Assembly: GCA_022823365.1 (NCBI GenBank)
Contig: JAJDXG010000002.1
Location: forward strand, 44,385-108,384
Length of the DNA stretch: 64,000 nt
Direction: 5' to 3'
Source: Gemmatimonadota bacterium
GTDB lineage: Bacteria > Gemmatimonadota > Gemmatimonadetes > Longimicrobiales > Gaopeijiaceae
Below are positions 1-10,470 of this stretch, one piece after another. The position numbers were made by a program, and so were the translations under genes. The stretch's first letter is position 1, and each line of letters starts with the position of its first letter. The notes under the pieces were generated by a model, which worked only from the letters and a program-made list of their open reading frames with translations, made no database searches and was not told where the DNA came from.

Positions 1-518
1 TCGCCGCGGCGGACACCTACCGGGCGGGCGCGATCTCCCAGCTGCGCATCTGGGCGGACCGCACCGGCGCCGATTTCGTGGCCGGACAGCCCGGCGGAGA
101 TCCCGCCGCGGTCGCCTTCGACGCCATCGACGCGGCCCGCGCGCGCGGCGTTGACGTAGCGGTCGTCGACACTGCCGGACGCCTCCACACCCGCACCGGG
201 TTGATGGATGAACTCGCCAAGGTGCGGCGGGTCATCGCCCGCAAGCTGCCGGGGGCGCCTCACGAGACCCTGATCGTGCTCGACGCCACCGTGGGTCAGA
301 ACGCGCTCGCCCAGGTGCGGGCCTTCCGGGACGCCGTGAGTCCGAGCGGGATTCTACTCGCCAAGATGGATTCCAGCGCGCGCGGCGGCATCGTCGTCGC
401 CCTCAGGCAGGAGTTCGGGTTGCCGGTTAAACTGGTCGGAGTGGGAGAAGGCCCCGAAGACCTCGAGCCCTTCGACGCGAACGCGTTTCTGGAGGGCGTT
501 TTCGGATCTCCGGCATGA
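1..518 (+). CDS. ftsY: Signal recognition particle receptor FtsY (C-terminal part)
   Basis: This is the C-terminal part of the SRP-receptor GTPase, which docks ribosome-SRP complexes at the inner membrane. The reading frame is already open at the left edge (first full codon at base 3), so the N-terminal NG-domain and P-loop are missing. Visible family landmarks are DTYRAGA near the edge, the G3 motif VDTAGR, then LDATVGQNAL and the closing VGVGEGPEDLEPFD. The G4 motif, normally TKLDGTAKGG, reads AKMDSSARGG here, so the first Thr is Ala. The stop TGA overlaps the recG ATG by 4 bases. FtsY is preferred over Ffh because the protein ends right after the G domain with no methionine-rich M domain. 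Confidence 0.93.
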   Translation, partial: AAADTYRAGAISQLRIWADRTGADFVAGQPGGDPAAVAFDAIDAARARGVDVAVVDTAGRLHTRTGLMDELAKVRRVIARKLPGAPHETLIVLDATVGQNALAQVRAFRDAVSPSGILLAKMDSSARGGIVVALRQEFGLPVKLVGVGEGPEDLEPFDANAFLEGVFGSPA

Positions 519-2617
519 GCTTCTCAAGGCTCGACTCCCCTGTCCAGTACCTCAAGGGCGTCGGTCCCCGGCGAGCGGAGAATCTTGCAGGACTGGGCAT
601 CCGCAAGGCACGCGACCTGCTCTATCACGTGCCCCGCCGCTATGAGGACGCCTCCACCGTTCAGCCGGTGGCCGGGCTCGAAGTGGGGGACGCCGCCGTC
701 GTCGTCGGGCGGGTGCGCAGCTCCGGGGTCATCCCCACGCGCAAGGGCCTGCGCATCTTTCAGGCCGTGATCGAGGACGAGACCGGCCACATCACCTGTG
801 CCTGGCCGGGACAGCCGTGGCTCGACCGCAGGATCCGCAAGGGGGACCTCCTGCTCGCCGCCGGAACCGTGCGCTTCTTTCACGGCCGCCAGATCCAGCC
901 CCGCGAGTTCGCCATTCTCGAATCCGGGCGCGCCCGCGGCGGCGCCTCCGAAGCGGACGATGCCGGAGCCCGCGGCACCATCTTCGTGGTCTATCCGGCG
1001 TCCGAGGCCGTACCGCAGTGGGTGCTGCGCCAACTGCTCGAGCGCAATCTGTCCACGCTCCTGCGGCAGGTGGAGGAAGAGGAATACCTCTCCCGCGGAG
1101 AGCGGCGCGAGATCGGCGTGCCGGGCCTGGCCGAAGCGCTCTCCAGCCTGCATGCGCCGAAGAGCCTCGACGCCGCCGAGCGGGGCCGAAGGCGTCTCGC
1201 CTGGGACGAGCTCTACTTCCTGCAGCTCATGCACGCGCACGCCCGCCACCGCAGCACCACCGCCGCCAACGGCATCCGGTTCGACCGCACCAACCGGCTG
1301 ATCCGTCCCCTGCACGAGTCGCTCGGGTTTCGCCTGACCGATGCCCAGGCGCGGGTGCTGCGCGAGATCTACGCGGACATGACCACGGACCGCCGCATGA
1401 ACCGCATGCTGCAGGGGGATGTGGGGGCGGGGAAGACCATCGTCGCCGTCTTTGCCATGATGCTTGCGGTGGAGGGCGGGTACCAGGCCGCCCTCATGGC
1501 GCCCACCGAACTGCTCGCCGAACAGCACGCCCGCAGCCTGGAGCACCTGCTCGGCCCACTCGGGGTCGAGACCCTGCTGCTCACCGGGCGCACCGATGCC
1601 CGCGAGCGCGGCCGCGTGCTCGCCGCCCTGGCCGACGGCAGCGGCCTTGTGGTGACCGGCACCCATGCGCTCATCCAGGAGACGGTGGAGTTCGTGCGCC
1701 TGGGACTCGTAGTGGTGGACGAACAGCACCGTTTCGGGGTGCGTCAGCGGATGGTCCTGGGCCAGCGCGACCCTGCCCCCGACACCCTCATCATGTCGGC
1801 GACGCCGATCCCGCGCTCGCTGGCGCTCGCCCTCTACGGCGACCTCGACCTGAGCGTGCTGGACGAGTTGCCTCCCGGGCGCAAACCGGTGGCAACGCGC
1901 TGGCTGCGGCCTTCCCGCCGCGCGGAAGCGTACCGGCTGGTCCGGGACGAGCTGGCGCGGGGGCGGCAGGTTTACGTCATCTATCCCCTGGTGGGCGAGT
2001 CCGACAAGCTCGAGCTGCGCTCGGCCACCGAGGAGTGGGAACGCCTGCGCGCGGAGGAGTTTGCGGACTTCCGGGTCGGCCTCCTGCACGGCCAGCTTCC
2101 CGGCGAGCAGAGGGATGCGGTAATGCGCGCCTTCCTGGCCGGGGACCTGGACGTGCTGGTGGCCACCTCGGTCGTGGAGGTGGGCATCGACGTGTCCAAC
2201 GCCACCGTCATGCTCATCGAGCACGCCGAGCGCTTCGGCCTCTCGCAGCTGCACCAGCTCCGCGGCCGGGTCGGGCGCGGGGCCGACCGCAGCTACTGCG
2301 TCGCCATCGCCGACGCGGAGGAAGCCGCCGCCGAGCGCCTGAGGGTCTTCCGGAGCACGCACGACGGCTTTGCGATCGCGCGGGCCGATCTGGCCATGCG
2401 CGGGGAAGGGGACTTCTTCGGCTCCCAGCAGCACGGGCAGCCCGTTCTGCGGTTCGCCGACCTCACGCTCGACCAGGACCTCATGCGCACCGCCCGAGCA
2501 CACGCCCGCGCGACCATCGACCGCGACCCGGACCTGCTCACCCCCGGGAACGCGATGCGGCGTCAGCTGCTGACCGGCCGGTTCGGCGACCGCCTGCAGC
2601 TTCGTTCGGTGGGGTAG
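515..2617 (+). CDS. recG: ATP-dependent DNA helicase RecG
   Basis: RecG is a double-stranded DNA translocase that regresses stalled forks and processes branched recombination intermediates. The 700-residue length is normal for the family. An N-terminal helix-hairpin-helix-like and OB (wedge) region covers about residues 1-200 (PVQYLKGVGPRRAENL near the start). It is followed by the superfamily 2 motor: Walker A GDVGAGKT near 300-308, DEQH Walker B near 402-405, SATPIPR near 428, and GRVGRG in motif VI. The ATG overlaps the ftsY stop as ATGA, implying translational coupling. A full-length antisense ORF lies opposite and is a high-GC shadow. Confidence 0.96.
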   Translation: MSFSRLDSPVQYLKGVGPRRAENLAGLGIRKARDLLYHVPRRYEDASTVQPVAGLEVGDAAVVVGRVRSSGVIPTRKGLRIFQAVIEDETGHITCAWPGQPWLDRRIRKGDLLLAAGTVRFFHGRQIQPREFAILESGRARGGASEADDAGARGTIFVVYPASEAVPQWVLRQLLERNLSTLLRQVEEEEYLSRGERREIGVPGLAEALSSLHAPKSLDAAERGRRRLAWDELYFLQLMHAHARHRSTTAANGIRFDRTNRLIRPLHESLGFRLTDAQARVLREIYADMTTDRRMNRMLQGDVGAGKTIVAVFAMMLAVEGGYQAALMAPTELLAEQHARSLEHLLGPLGVETLLLTGRTDARERGRVLAALADGSGLVVTGTHALIQETVEFVRLGLVVVDEQHRFGVRQRMVLGQRDPAPDTLIMSATPIPRSLALALYGDLDLSVLDELPPGRKPVATRWLRPSRRAEAYRLVRDELARGRQVYVIYPLVGESDKLELRSATEEWERLRAEEFADFRVGLLHGQLPGEQRDAVMRAFLAGDLDVLVATSVVEVGIDVSNATVMLIEHAERFGLSQLHQLRGRVGRGADRSYCVAIADAEEAAAERLRVFRSTHDGFAIARADLAMRGEGDFFGSQQHGQPVLRFADLTLDQDLMRTARAHARATIDRDPDLLTPGNAMRRQLLTGRFGDRLQLRSVG

Positions 2618-2722
2618 CGCCGGCACGTGGTTGGACTTGACGCACCCGCCGTGGCAGACTAGCTACCGACGGTTCGCGTCCGGGGACCGTCCATCTCCAG
2701 CCGATCCCACCAGGAGACCGCC

Positions 2723-4021
<1,299 letters not shown>

Positions 4022-4066
4022 CGGCCGGTTCCGCCCCGCCCGCGAGCGAGAGGGGCCCGCCGCGCG

Positions 4067-4885
4067 TCAGCCGCCTGCCGTCTCCTCCGCGGCCCGCGCC
4101 TCCGCCTTCACCGCGTCCCAGAGCGCGTCCAGTTCTTCCAGCGACATCTCCGCCACCCGCCTGCCGCCATCGCGGGCAAGTTCCTCCACGCGCCGGAAGC
4201 GGGCTTCCACTTTGCGGTTGGTGCGGGCGAGCGCGTTGGTCGCATGGACGCCGGCGAGGCGGGCGAGGTTGACCGCCGTGAACAGGAGATCGCCGGCCTC
4301 GTCCATCACCTCCCGCGGATCTCCCCGGTCGAGCGCCGCCCGAATCTCCTCGAGTTCCTCGGCCACCTTGAGGCGGGCTCCCTCGGCATCATCCCAGTCG
4401 AACCCGACGCCGCTCAGCTTCTCTTGAATTCGATGTGCGCGCACGAGCGGTTCCAACCCGCCGGGAAGCCCTGAGAGCACGCTCTCGTCGTCGGAGAGCT
4501 CCCTTGCCTTGAGCGCCTCCCAATCCTCCCGCTCGCCCTCGCCGAAGAGGTGGGGATGCCGACGCTTCATCTTCGTCTCCAGCCGATCCACCACCGAATC
4601 CCGGTCGAAGGCCCCCGCCTCCTCGGCCAGCACGATCTGGAAGGCCACGTTGAGCAGCAGATCGCCGAGTTCTCCCTCCAGTTCGCGGGCATCCCCGGAG
4701 CGAATCGCATCCACAACTTCCCGGCTCTCCTCGATGAGGTAGGGGATGAGCGACTCCGCGGTCTGCGCCCGGTCCCAGGGACAGTTTGCGCGCAGGAACT
4801 CGACGATGGCGAGCGCGCGGTCGAGGACGCCCTCCGCAGGGGCGATGCCGTCGGATGCGGTGGTGCTGTGTTCGCCTGGTTTCAC
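4067..4885 (-). CDS. mazG: Nucleoside triphosphate pyrophosphohydrolase MazG
   Basis: All-alpha NTP pyrophosphohydrolase that hydrolyses (d)NTPs to NMP and PPi and is linked to house-cleaning and alarmone control. Two MazG domains are visible. The first is about residues 20-130, with the Mg-binding EESREVVDAI (52-61) and ELGDLLL (72-78). The second is about 150-255, with EELEEIRAAL and DEAGDLLF. The central DWEALKARE and the phrase GLEPLVRAHRIQEKLSGVGFDW are typical of full-length MazG. The start is GTG with no convincing ribosome site. It is convergent with asnS (45-base gap) and divergent from alr. Confidence 0.93.
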   Translation of the reverse strand: MKPGEHSTTASDGIAPAEGVLDRALAIVEFLRANCPWDRAQTAESLIPYLIEESREVVDAIRSGDARELEGELGDLLLNVAFQIVLAEEAGAFDRDSVVDRLETKMKRRHPHLFGEGEREDWEALKARELSDDESVLSGLPGGLEPLVRAHRIQEKLSGVGFDWDDAEGARLKVAEELEEIRAALDRGDPREVMDEAGDLLFTAVNLARLAGVHATNALARTNRKVEARFRRVEELARDGGRRVAEMSLEELDALWDAVKAEARAAEETAGG

Positions 4886-5025
4886 GATATCGGGCAGTGG
4901 TGGTTCAGGGATGGGATGCCAGCCGCGAGTAGTATTCCGGACCCTCGGAGAGAAGTCCAGCCGCCCGCGTTCGCTCGAGTGTCGAATGGTTGCTCCCGAG
5001 CCCCGGCGTCGGCACCTTCCTGCCC

Positions 5026-6147
5026 ATGGTCAGGCCCGATGATCCCCGGGCGCGCGCCTGGGTTGAGGTCGATGCCGCGGCGCTGCGCGCAAACCTGGCG
5101 CACATCCGCGAAGCCGCCGGCGACTCCGCCGCAGTCATCCCGATGGTGAAGGCGAACGCGTACGGCCTGGGCGTGCGCGAGGCGGTAGCGGTCCTGGAGA
5201 CCGATGAGCCCGGCGGCTACGGGGTAGCGACGGTGGAGGAGGGGCTGGAGGTGCGGGCGCTCGGGGTGGGGCGCCCGGTGCTGGTGATGACCCCGCCCCC
5301 CGCTTCCTCCCTCCCCGCGGCCGTGGACGCGGGCCTGACCCTGTGTTTCTCCGATCTGGAGAACCTGCGCGCCTTGGCCGGGGAGGCCGCCCGCCGCGGA
5401 CGCGGCGTCACCTTTCACATGGAAGTGGACACCGGGATGGGCAGGGCCGGCCTCGACTGGCGCTCGGCGCCGTCCTGGGGGAGGGAAGTGGCGGCGCTGG
5501 CCGCCCGCCCGCTCCGCTGGGGCGGATGCTACACCCACTTCCACTCGGCCGACGAGGCCGCCGGCACCATCGACCGGCAGTGGGCGCGCCTGCAGGAGGC
5601 CGTCGGCCACCTGTCCCTGCCCGCGGACGCCTGGGTTCACGCCTGCAACTCCGCCGCCGTCCTGCGCCGCCCGCAGTACGCGGCCAGCGCGGTACGCCCC
5701 GGCATCTTCCTGTACGGCGGAGCATCCGCTCCCGACCTGCCGCGACCCGCCCCGGTGGCGGCCGTGCGCGCCCGCATCACCCTGGTGCGCGATGTCCCCG
5801 CGGGCAGCTCGGTGGGCTACGGCGCCACCCACGTCGCCCGCGGGCGCGAGCGATGGGCCACGGTCGCGATCGGGTACGGCGACGGCCTGCCGCGCGCGCT
5901 GGGCAACCGCGGGCACGCCCTGGTGCGCGGGCGGCGGGTTCCGCTGGTCGGAAGGATCTCCATGGACGTGACGGTGGTAGAGATCTCGCGCGTCCCCGCC
6001 GCGCGCCCCGGCGATATCGTTACCTTTATCGGTTCCGACCGGGATGAGGAGATCACGGTCGAGGAGGTGGCGGACCAGGCCGGCACCATCAACTACGAGG
6101 TCCTGACCGGTCTGACCGGCCGACTTCCGCGGATCTGGCAAGCATGA
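5026..6147 (+). CDS. alr: Alanine racemase
   Basis: PLP-dependent racemase making D-alanine for peptidoglycan. The PLP-binding lysine lies in MVKANAYGLG (K42 with the start used here) and the second catalytic base, Tyr265, in SVGYGATHVA, exactly at the family's usual number. The C-terminal beta domain is complete (GRISMDVTVVEI, GDIVTFIG, NYEVLTGL). An in-frame TTG at 4990 would add 12 residues; ATG 5026 is chosen because homology begins just after it. Neither start has a clear Shine-Dalgarno. The stop overlaps the downstream cytidine deaminase ATG (ATGA). Confidence 0.93.
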   Translation: MVRPDDPRARAWVEVDAAALRANLAHIREAAGDSAAVIPMVKANAYGLGVREAVAVLETDEPGGYGVATVEEGLEVRALGVGRPVLVMTPPPASSLPAAVDAGLTLCFSDLENLRALAGEAARRGRGVTFHMEVDTGMGRAGLDWRSAPSWGREVAALAARPLRWGGCYTHFHSADEAAGTIDRQWARLQEAVGHLSLPADAWVHACNSAAVLRRPQYAASAVRPGIFLYGGASAPDLPRPAPVAAVRARITLVRDVPAGSSVGYGATHVARGRERWATVAIGYGDGLPRALGNRGHALVRGRRVPLVGRISMDVTVVEISRVPAARPGDIVTFIGSDRDEEITVEEVADQAGTINYEVLTGLTGRLPRIWQA

Positions 6148-7820
6148 CGGACGCTTTCGAGCGACTTCTGAACCATGCGCGCGCCGCACGCGAGCGCGCC
6201 TACGCTCCCTATTCCGGGTTCCAGGTGGGCGCGGCGCTGGAGACGGCGGATGGCGCCGTGTTCTCGGGATGCAACGTGGAGAACGCCTCCTACGGCCTCA
6301 CCCTGTGCGCCGAGCGCTCGGCTTTGGCCGCCGCCGTGGCCAGCGGTCACCGGTCGTTTACCCGCATTGTCGTCAGCACCTCCGCCGGACCGCCCGCGTC
6401 ACCCTGCGGACTGTGCCGTCAGGCCCTCGCCGAGTTCGCGCCCGGGCTCTCCGTCCGCTCGGAGTCACCCGAGGGAACCGCCGACTGGAGTCTGGCGACG
6501 CTGTTGCCCGCGCCCTTCCGGCTGAACCGAGCAGCCCGCGCGTTCGCCGCGGTGGCCGTGCTCCTGGCCGGCGCCTGCGGGTACGAGACGCCCACCGCGG
6601 TGGACGAGCTGACGTTCCCCGTCACCGTGGTGACTTCGGAGGTCCATCTTTCCCACGACCAGTTCGCCCGCGGCGTTCAGGTGTTCGGTGGCTTCGGCCG
6701 CGCTTCGGACGTGGCCGTTCCCCTGGTCGCCACCGAGTTCGGCGAAGACGGCCTGGAGGCGCGCACGCTGGTGCGATTCGGTCCCATCCCGCGCTCCGCC
6801 AGCATTCGCGACACCGCCGGCACCACGGTCACCGACCCGGACCTCACGCTGGTCGGCGGGCGTGCGGTCCTCCGCTTCGATACCCTGGCGGCCCCCTCCG
6901 GACCGGTGACCTTGTCCGCATCGCTCATCAGCGAGCGCTGGCATCCGCCCTCCGCCACCTTCGTCCACGCCGTGGACACTCTCGGGGAACAGGTCGCCTG
7001 GGCTGACCCCGGCGGCGGCGACGCCACGCCGATCGCGACGGCGGTGTGGGATCCGGCGGAATCCGACTCCGCCTTCTTCGCCATCGACACCCTCGTCATC
7101 AAGGCGTGGGACACCGAAGACGAAGCCCGCGGCATGCTGGTGCGGATGGTCACACCCGGCGAGCGCGTGAAGGTGCGTACGGCCAATCTGGTCATGGACG
7201 CGCTGCCGTCGATCCGATCGGACACGATGGTCACCACCGACACCTACTCCGAACACCTGACCTTCATCTACGACCCGGTTCCCTCCCTGCCCGAGGGGGT
7301 GCTCCAGATCGGCGGTGCCCCCGCCTGGCGCACCGTCTTCGAAGTGCAGCTGCCGGCTTCGTTTCCCATTCGCGGCGAGACCTGCCCTTCGGGCGAGTGT
7401 ACCCTTCCGCTCACCGCCGACGGCATCACGCAGGCGGCGCTGGTCCTGACCCCGGAAGCCACCGACCCGGCGCTGCGCCCCACCGACACGCTATTCGTCG
7501 ACGCCCGCCCGATTCCCTCGCCCGAGTTCCTGCCGCGCGCGCCTCTGGGCAACTCGATCCAGATTCCGGTCCTGCAGGTTCCTCCGGAGATCTTCGCGGG
7601 CGATGAGGGGCGCGTGCTGGAGATACCGATCACCGGCTTCGTCAGGGACCTGGCACGGGGTGTCACCGAAGACAGCGTTCCGGCGCCCAACACCCTGGCG
7701 CTGCTGGCTGCCATCGAACCCCAGAGCTTCGAGCTGATGCGCTTCCTGGGACCCGACTCGAGTTCGCCGCCGCTGCTTCGCATCCTCGTGAGCCAGCTCT
7801 CCGGGATGAGCATGAGATGA
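6144..7820 (+). CDS. cdd: Cytidine deaminase joined in frame to a lipoprotein-like domain
   Basis: Residues 1-125 are a complete cytidine deaminase (pyrimidine salvage, cytidine to uridine). It has the Tyr-Ser-Gly entry motif YAPYSGFQVGAAL, the zinc/catalytic CAERSAL and the zinc pair SPCGLC. The deaminase would normally end at about LLPAPF, but there is no stop. The frame runs on into a basic stretch, a hydrophobic stretch and a lipobox (LLAGAC, Cys codon at 6576), then about 415 residues of beta-rich, secreted-looking sequence. Either this is a true fusion, or the lipoprotein starts internally (TTG 6504 or CTG 6522), or a single-base error hides a cdd stop: a TGA exists one frame over at 6523. 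The last four bases overlap the barrel gene's ATG. The lipoprotein part is of unknown function. Confidence 0.85.
   Translation: MTDAFERLLNHARAARERAYAPYSGFQVGAALETADGAVFSGCNVENASYGLTLCAERSALAAAVASGHRSFTRIVVSTSAGPPASPCGLCRQALAEFAPGLSVRSESPEGTADWSLATLLPAPFRLNRAARAFAAVAVLLAGACGYETPTAVDELTFPVTVVTSEVHLSHDQFARGVQVFGGFGRASDVAVPLVATEFGEDGLEARTLVRFGPIPRSASIRDTAGTTVTDPDLTLVGGRAVLRFDTLAAPSGPVTLSASLISERWHPPSATFVHAVDTLGEQVAWADPGGGDATPIATAVWDPAESDSAFFAIDTLVIKAWDTEDEARGMLVRMVTPGERVKVRTANLVMDALPSIRSDTMVTTDTYSEHLTFIYDPVPSLPEGVLQIGGAPAWRTVFEVQLPASFPIRGETCPSGECTLPLTADGITQAALVLTPEATDPALRPTDTLFVDARPIPSPEFLPRAPLGNSIQIPVLQVPPEIFAGDEGRVLEIPITGFVRDLARGVTEDSVPAPNTLALLAAIEPQSFELMRFLGPDSSSPPLLRILVSQLSGMSMR
6504..6578 (+). 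other. Embedded lipoprotein signal sequence inside the cdd frame
   Basis: Read from the TTG at 6504, the peptide begins MPAPFRLNRAARAF, continues with the hydrophobic AAVAVLLAG and ends at a lipobox cysteine (6576-6578). This is a textbook type II signal peptide placed in the middle of a long frame, exactly where cytidine deaminase should end. It marks the likely N terminus of an independent outer-membrane lipoprotein encoded to 7820, paired with the outer-membrane barrel that follows. Confidence 0.6.
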
Positions 7821-9037
7821 ACGCCCGCGCCCGTCTTCGCGTTGCGGACCGTGTGGCTGCCACGGGCTTCTTCATGGCCGCTGGCCTTGCGCTCCTCGCC
7901 TTCGCCGCGGCACGGCCGCTCGCCGCCCAGTCGCTCATCGGCAGCCAGGGTCTGGGCATTCCTCTGGAGGCGCTCGACGGGCGATCGCGCGCGCTCGGGT
8001 CGGTCGGAGTCGGCCTCTTCGGCGGCGCCGTGCTCCCCATGGATCCGGCCCGCGCCAGCCGGATCACCGTCCCCAGCATCTCGGTGACCATCCAGCCCAG
8101 CCGCGGCGCGGCGGCCATCGGCGACCAGAGCGTCCCGATCGAAGGCACGCGCTTTCCCCTGCTGGCGTTGTCCTATCCGGTGCGGAACTACGGGGTCGCC
8201 ACCCTGTCCTACGGGGGCCTCCTGGAACAGAACTGGAAGGCCGAACGGACCCTTCGCGTCGCCCGCGAGCACGACTCGATCGATGTCGCCGACACCTACG
8301 AGTCCGATGGCAGCGTGGGCGCGGCCCGCATCGGCTTTGCCCGCGCCCTTTCCGGAGGTTTTTCCGTCGCGGCCACCCTCGGCTTCCACACCGGGACCCA
8401 GGTGCGGAGCTTTTCGCGCGCCATCGGCGTCGTCGAGGGCGAGGAAGAGGAGACCGGCGACCGTTTTCGCGAGCGCGGCCGCTGGGAGATGACGGGCACA
8501 ACCTTCGGGCTCGGAGCCATGTGGGATTTCCGGGACTTCCTGCGCGTCTCCGGCAGCCTGACCTGGTCCGGCGACCTGCGGGCGACGCCCGTGGGCCAGA
8601 CCGAGGGCGGGGAAGCCCGCTTCGAGCTGCCCACGGAATTCCGCATCGGGGCCAGCGCGATGCTCACGCCGGTGGTGGCCGCCACCCTCGGTTTCGGGCG
8701 CTCCAACTGGAAGCCGGCGGAGTCGGGTGCGGGCGCGGCTGCGCGCGGCGCGGTCACCACCTTCGGAGGCGGGCTGGAGTGGTCGGGGATGGGCCTGTTC
8801 GGCCGCAGCTTTCCCGTGCGAGTCGGCTACCGCAAGGCCGGCCTGCCCTTCTCCATCGACGCCTCGACCCCGACCGAGAGCGGCTTCGCCGCCGGCTTCG
8901 GCTGGAACCTCCTCGAGACCGAAAACCTCGTCATCGCCGCCTTCGACTTCTCGTACGAGAGGGGCACCCGCGCCACGGACTCGATCTCGGAGTCGTTCTC
9001 GCGATACACATTCTCCTTCCGGGCATCGAGCTTCTAG
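7817..9037 (+). CDS. Outer-membrane beta-barrel protein (FadL/PorV-like)
   Basis: A 406-residue secreted protein with an N-terminal signal peptide (hydrophobic FFMAAGLALLAFAAA, cleavage after LAAQ near residue 38). The body has the Gly-rich alternating aromatic/hydrophobic strands of an outer-membrane barrel and ends in aromatic-rich YTFSFRASSF, a typical barrel C terminus for BAM recognition. Early motifs (GSRALGSVGVGLFGG-like) resemble the FadL/PorV transport-barrel group, but the exact family is inferred. Its ATG overlaps the stop of the lipoprotein upstream, suggesting the two surface proteins are made together. The TAG stop overlaps the miaB GTG (TAGTG). Confidence 0.75.
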   Translation: MNARARLRVADRVAATGFFMAAGLALLAFAAARPLAAQSLIGSQGLGIPLEALDGRSRALGSVGVGLFGGAVLPMDPARASRITVPSISVTIQPSRGAAAIGDQSVPIEGTRFPLLALSYPVRNYGVATLSYGGLLEQNWKAERTLRVAREHDSIDVADTYESDGSVGAARIGFARALSGGFSVAATLGFHTGTQVRSFSRAIGVVEGEEEETGDRFRERGRWEMTGTTFGLGAMWDFRDFLRVSGSLTWSGDLRATPVGQTEGGEARFELPTEFRIGASAMLTPVVAATLGFGRSNWKPAESGAGAAARGAVTTFGGGLEWSGMGLFGRSFPVRVGYRKAGLPFSIDASTPTESGFAAGFGWNLLETENLVIAAFDFSYERGTRATDSISESFSRYTFSFRASSF

Positions 9038-10470
9038 TGGGTGCCGGGGCCGCGACCGCCGCCGCGACAGGATCCGGTACCACCGTCCGGCTGCCCTTGG
9101 CGTCCGCCGAGCATGAACGCGCCCCCGCTCCATCCCCCAGGCGCGTATACATCGAGACCTACGGCTGCCAGATGAACATCAGCGACGGTGAGCTGATGGC
9201 CGGCATCCTCGAGCGGCGGGGCTACGCGGTGGCCGAGACGCCGGGGCAGGCCGACGTGGTTCTGGTGAACACATGCGCCATCCGTGAACACGCGGAGCGG
9301 CGCGTCCTCGGCCGGGTATCGCAGCTGAACGGCCTGAAGCGCGATAACCCCGATCTCGTGATCGGCGTCACCGGCTGCATGGCCCAGCGCATGGGCGACA
9401 CGCTTCTGGAACGGGCCCCCTACGTCGACCTGGTGATGGGCCCCGACGGATACCGCGAGCTTCCCGAGCGGCTCGACGCGCTCGCCGAGCCCGGGCGGCG
9501 CCTCTCGGTCCTCTCCCTGGACCCGGCGGAGAACTACGAAGGCCTCGAGCAGCGCCGCACGTCGCGCATCTCGGCGTGGGTTCCGATCCAGCGCGGGTGC
9601 GATCACCGCTGCACCTTCTGCATCGTTCCCTACGTCCGCGGCCCCGAGAAGAACCGCCGGCCCGAGGAGGTCCTGGCGGAGATCCGGGGCATCGCCGCCG
9701 GCGGCGTCACCGAGGTCACCCTGCTGGGACAGACAGTGAACTCCTACGCCCGGGGGGACTGGAACTTCGCCCGACTGCTCGCGGGCGTTGCCTGCATCCC
9801 CGGCATCCGGCGCGTGCGCTTCACCTCGCCGCACCCGAATGACGTCACCCCCGAACTCGTGGCGGTGATGGCCTCCGAGCCCGCCGTGTGCGAGCAGCTG
9901 CATCTGCCCGCGCAGTCCGGCAACAACCGCACCCTGAAGCGCATGCTTCGCCGCTACACGGTGGAGAGCTTCCTCGAGCGGGTGGAGATGGTGCGCGAGG
10001 CGATCCCCGACATCGCCCTGTCCACCGACATCATCTGCGCCTTCCCGGGCGAAACCCGCAGCGACTTCGAGGACACCCTGGATCTGCTGCGCACGGTCCG
10101 CTTCGACGACGTCTACACCTATCGCTACTCGCCCCGCGAGGGGACCCCTGCGACCCGCATGCCGGCCCACTGGTTCATCGAGGACGGCGAGGCGGCGGCC
10201 CGCCTGCGCGAGCTGATCGAGGTGGCGCGTGCGGTCCAGACCGAGATCAACAGATCGGAAGTGGGGCGGGTCGAGGAGGTGCTGGTCGAGAAGGAGGCCC
10301 GGGGTCCGGGGCAGATGCTGGGCCGCACCCGGCGGGGAAAGGTGGTCGCCTTCTCCGCGCCCACCAGCCTCGAGGGCGCGTACGCCACCGTCGAGCTCAC
10401 CGGAACCAGCGGGGCCACGTTCACGGGCCGCCGGCTGGCGAACGGATCCCAGCCTCCGGAGCCGACTTGA
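9037..10470 (+). CDS. miaB: tRNA-2-methylthio-N6-dimethylallyladenosine synthase MiaB
   Basis: Radical-SAM methylthiotransferase that converts i6A37 to ms2i6A37 in tRNAs reading UNN codons. The UPF0004 domain carries the three auxiliary-cluster cysteines (YGCQMN C44, NTCAIRE C80, TGCMAQ C114). The radical-SAM motif is C188-x3-C192-x2-C195 (CDHRCTFC). A C-terminal TRAM domain follows (about 405-470). HLPAQSGNN and FPGETRSDFEDT are MiaB hallmarks. The start is GTG overlapping the previous stop; the only nearby ATG is out of frame. Length of 477 is normal. The stop overlaps the next TTG start. Confidence 0.93.
   Translation: MGAGAATAAATGSGTTVRLPLASAEHERAPAPSPRRVYIETYGCQMNISDGELMAGILERRGYAVAETPGQADVVLVNTCAIREHAERRVLGRVSQLNGLKRDNPDLVIGVTGCMAQRMGDTLLERAPYVDLVMGPDGYRELPERLDALAEPGRRLSVLSLDPAENYEGLEQRRTSRISAWVPIQRGCDHRCTFCIVPYVRGPEKNRRPEEVLAEIRGIAAGGVTEVTLLGQTVNSYARGDWNFARLLAGVACIPGIRRVRFTSPHPNDVTPELVAVMASEPAVCEQLHLPAQSGNNRTLKRMLRRYTVESFLERVEMVREAIPDIALSTDIICAFPGETRSDFEDTLDLLRTVRFDDVYTYRYSPREGTPATRMPAHWFIEDGEAAARLRELIEVARAVQTEINRSEVGRVEEVLVEKEARGPGQMLGRTRRGKVVAFSAPTSLEGAYATVELTGTSGATFTGRRLANGSQPPEPT

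Noticed and set aside
524..2626. 700-residue antisense open frame opposite recG
   Set aside because: It mirrors recG, is dominated by Gly/Ala/Arg/His and shows no domain; long antisense frames are expected in high-GC genes.
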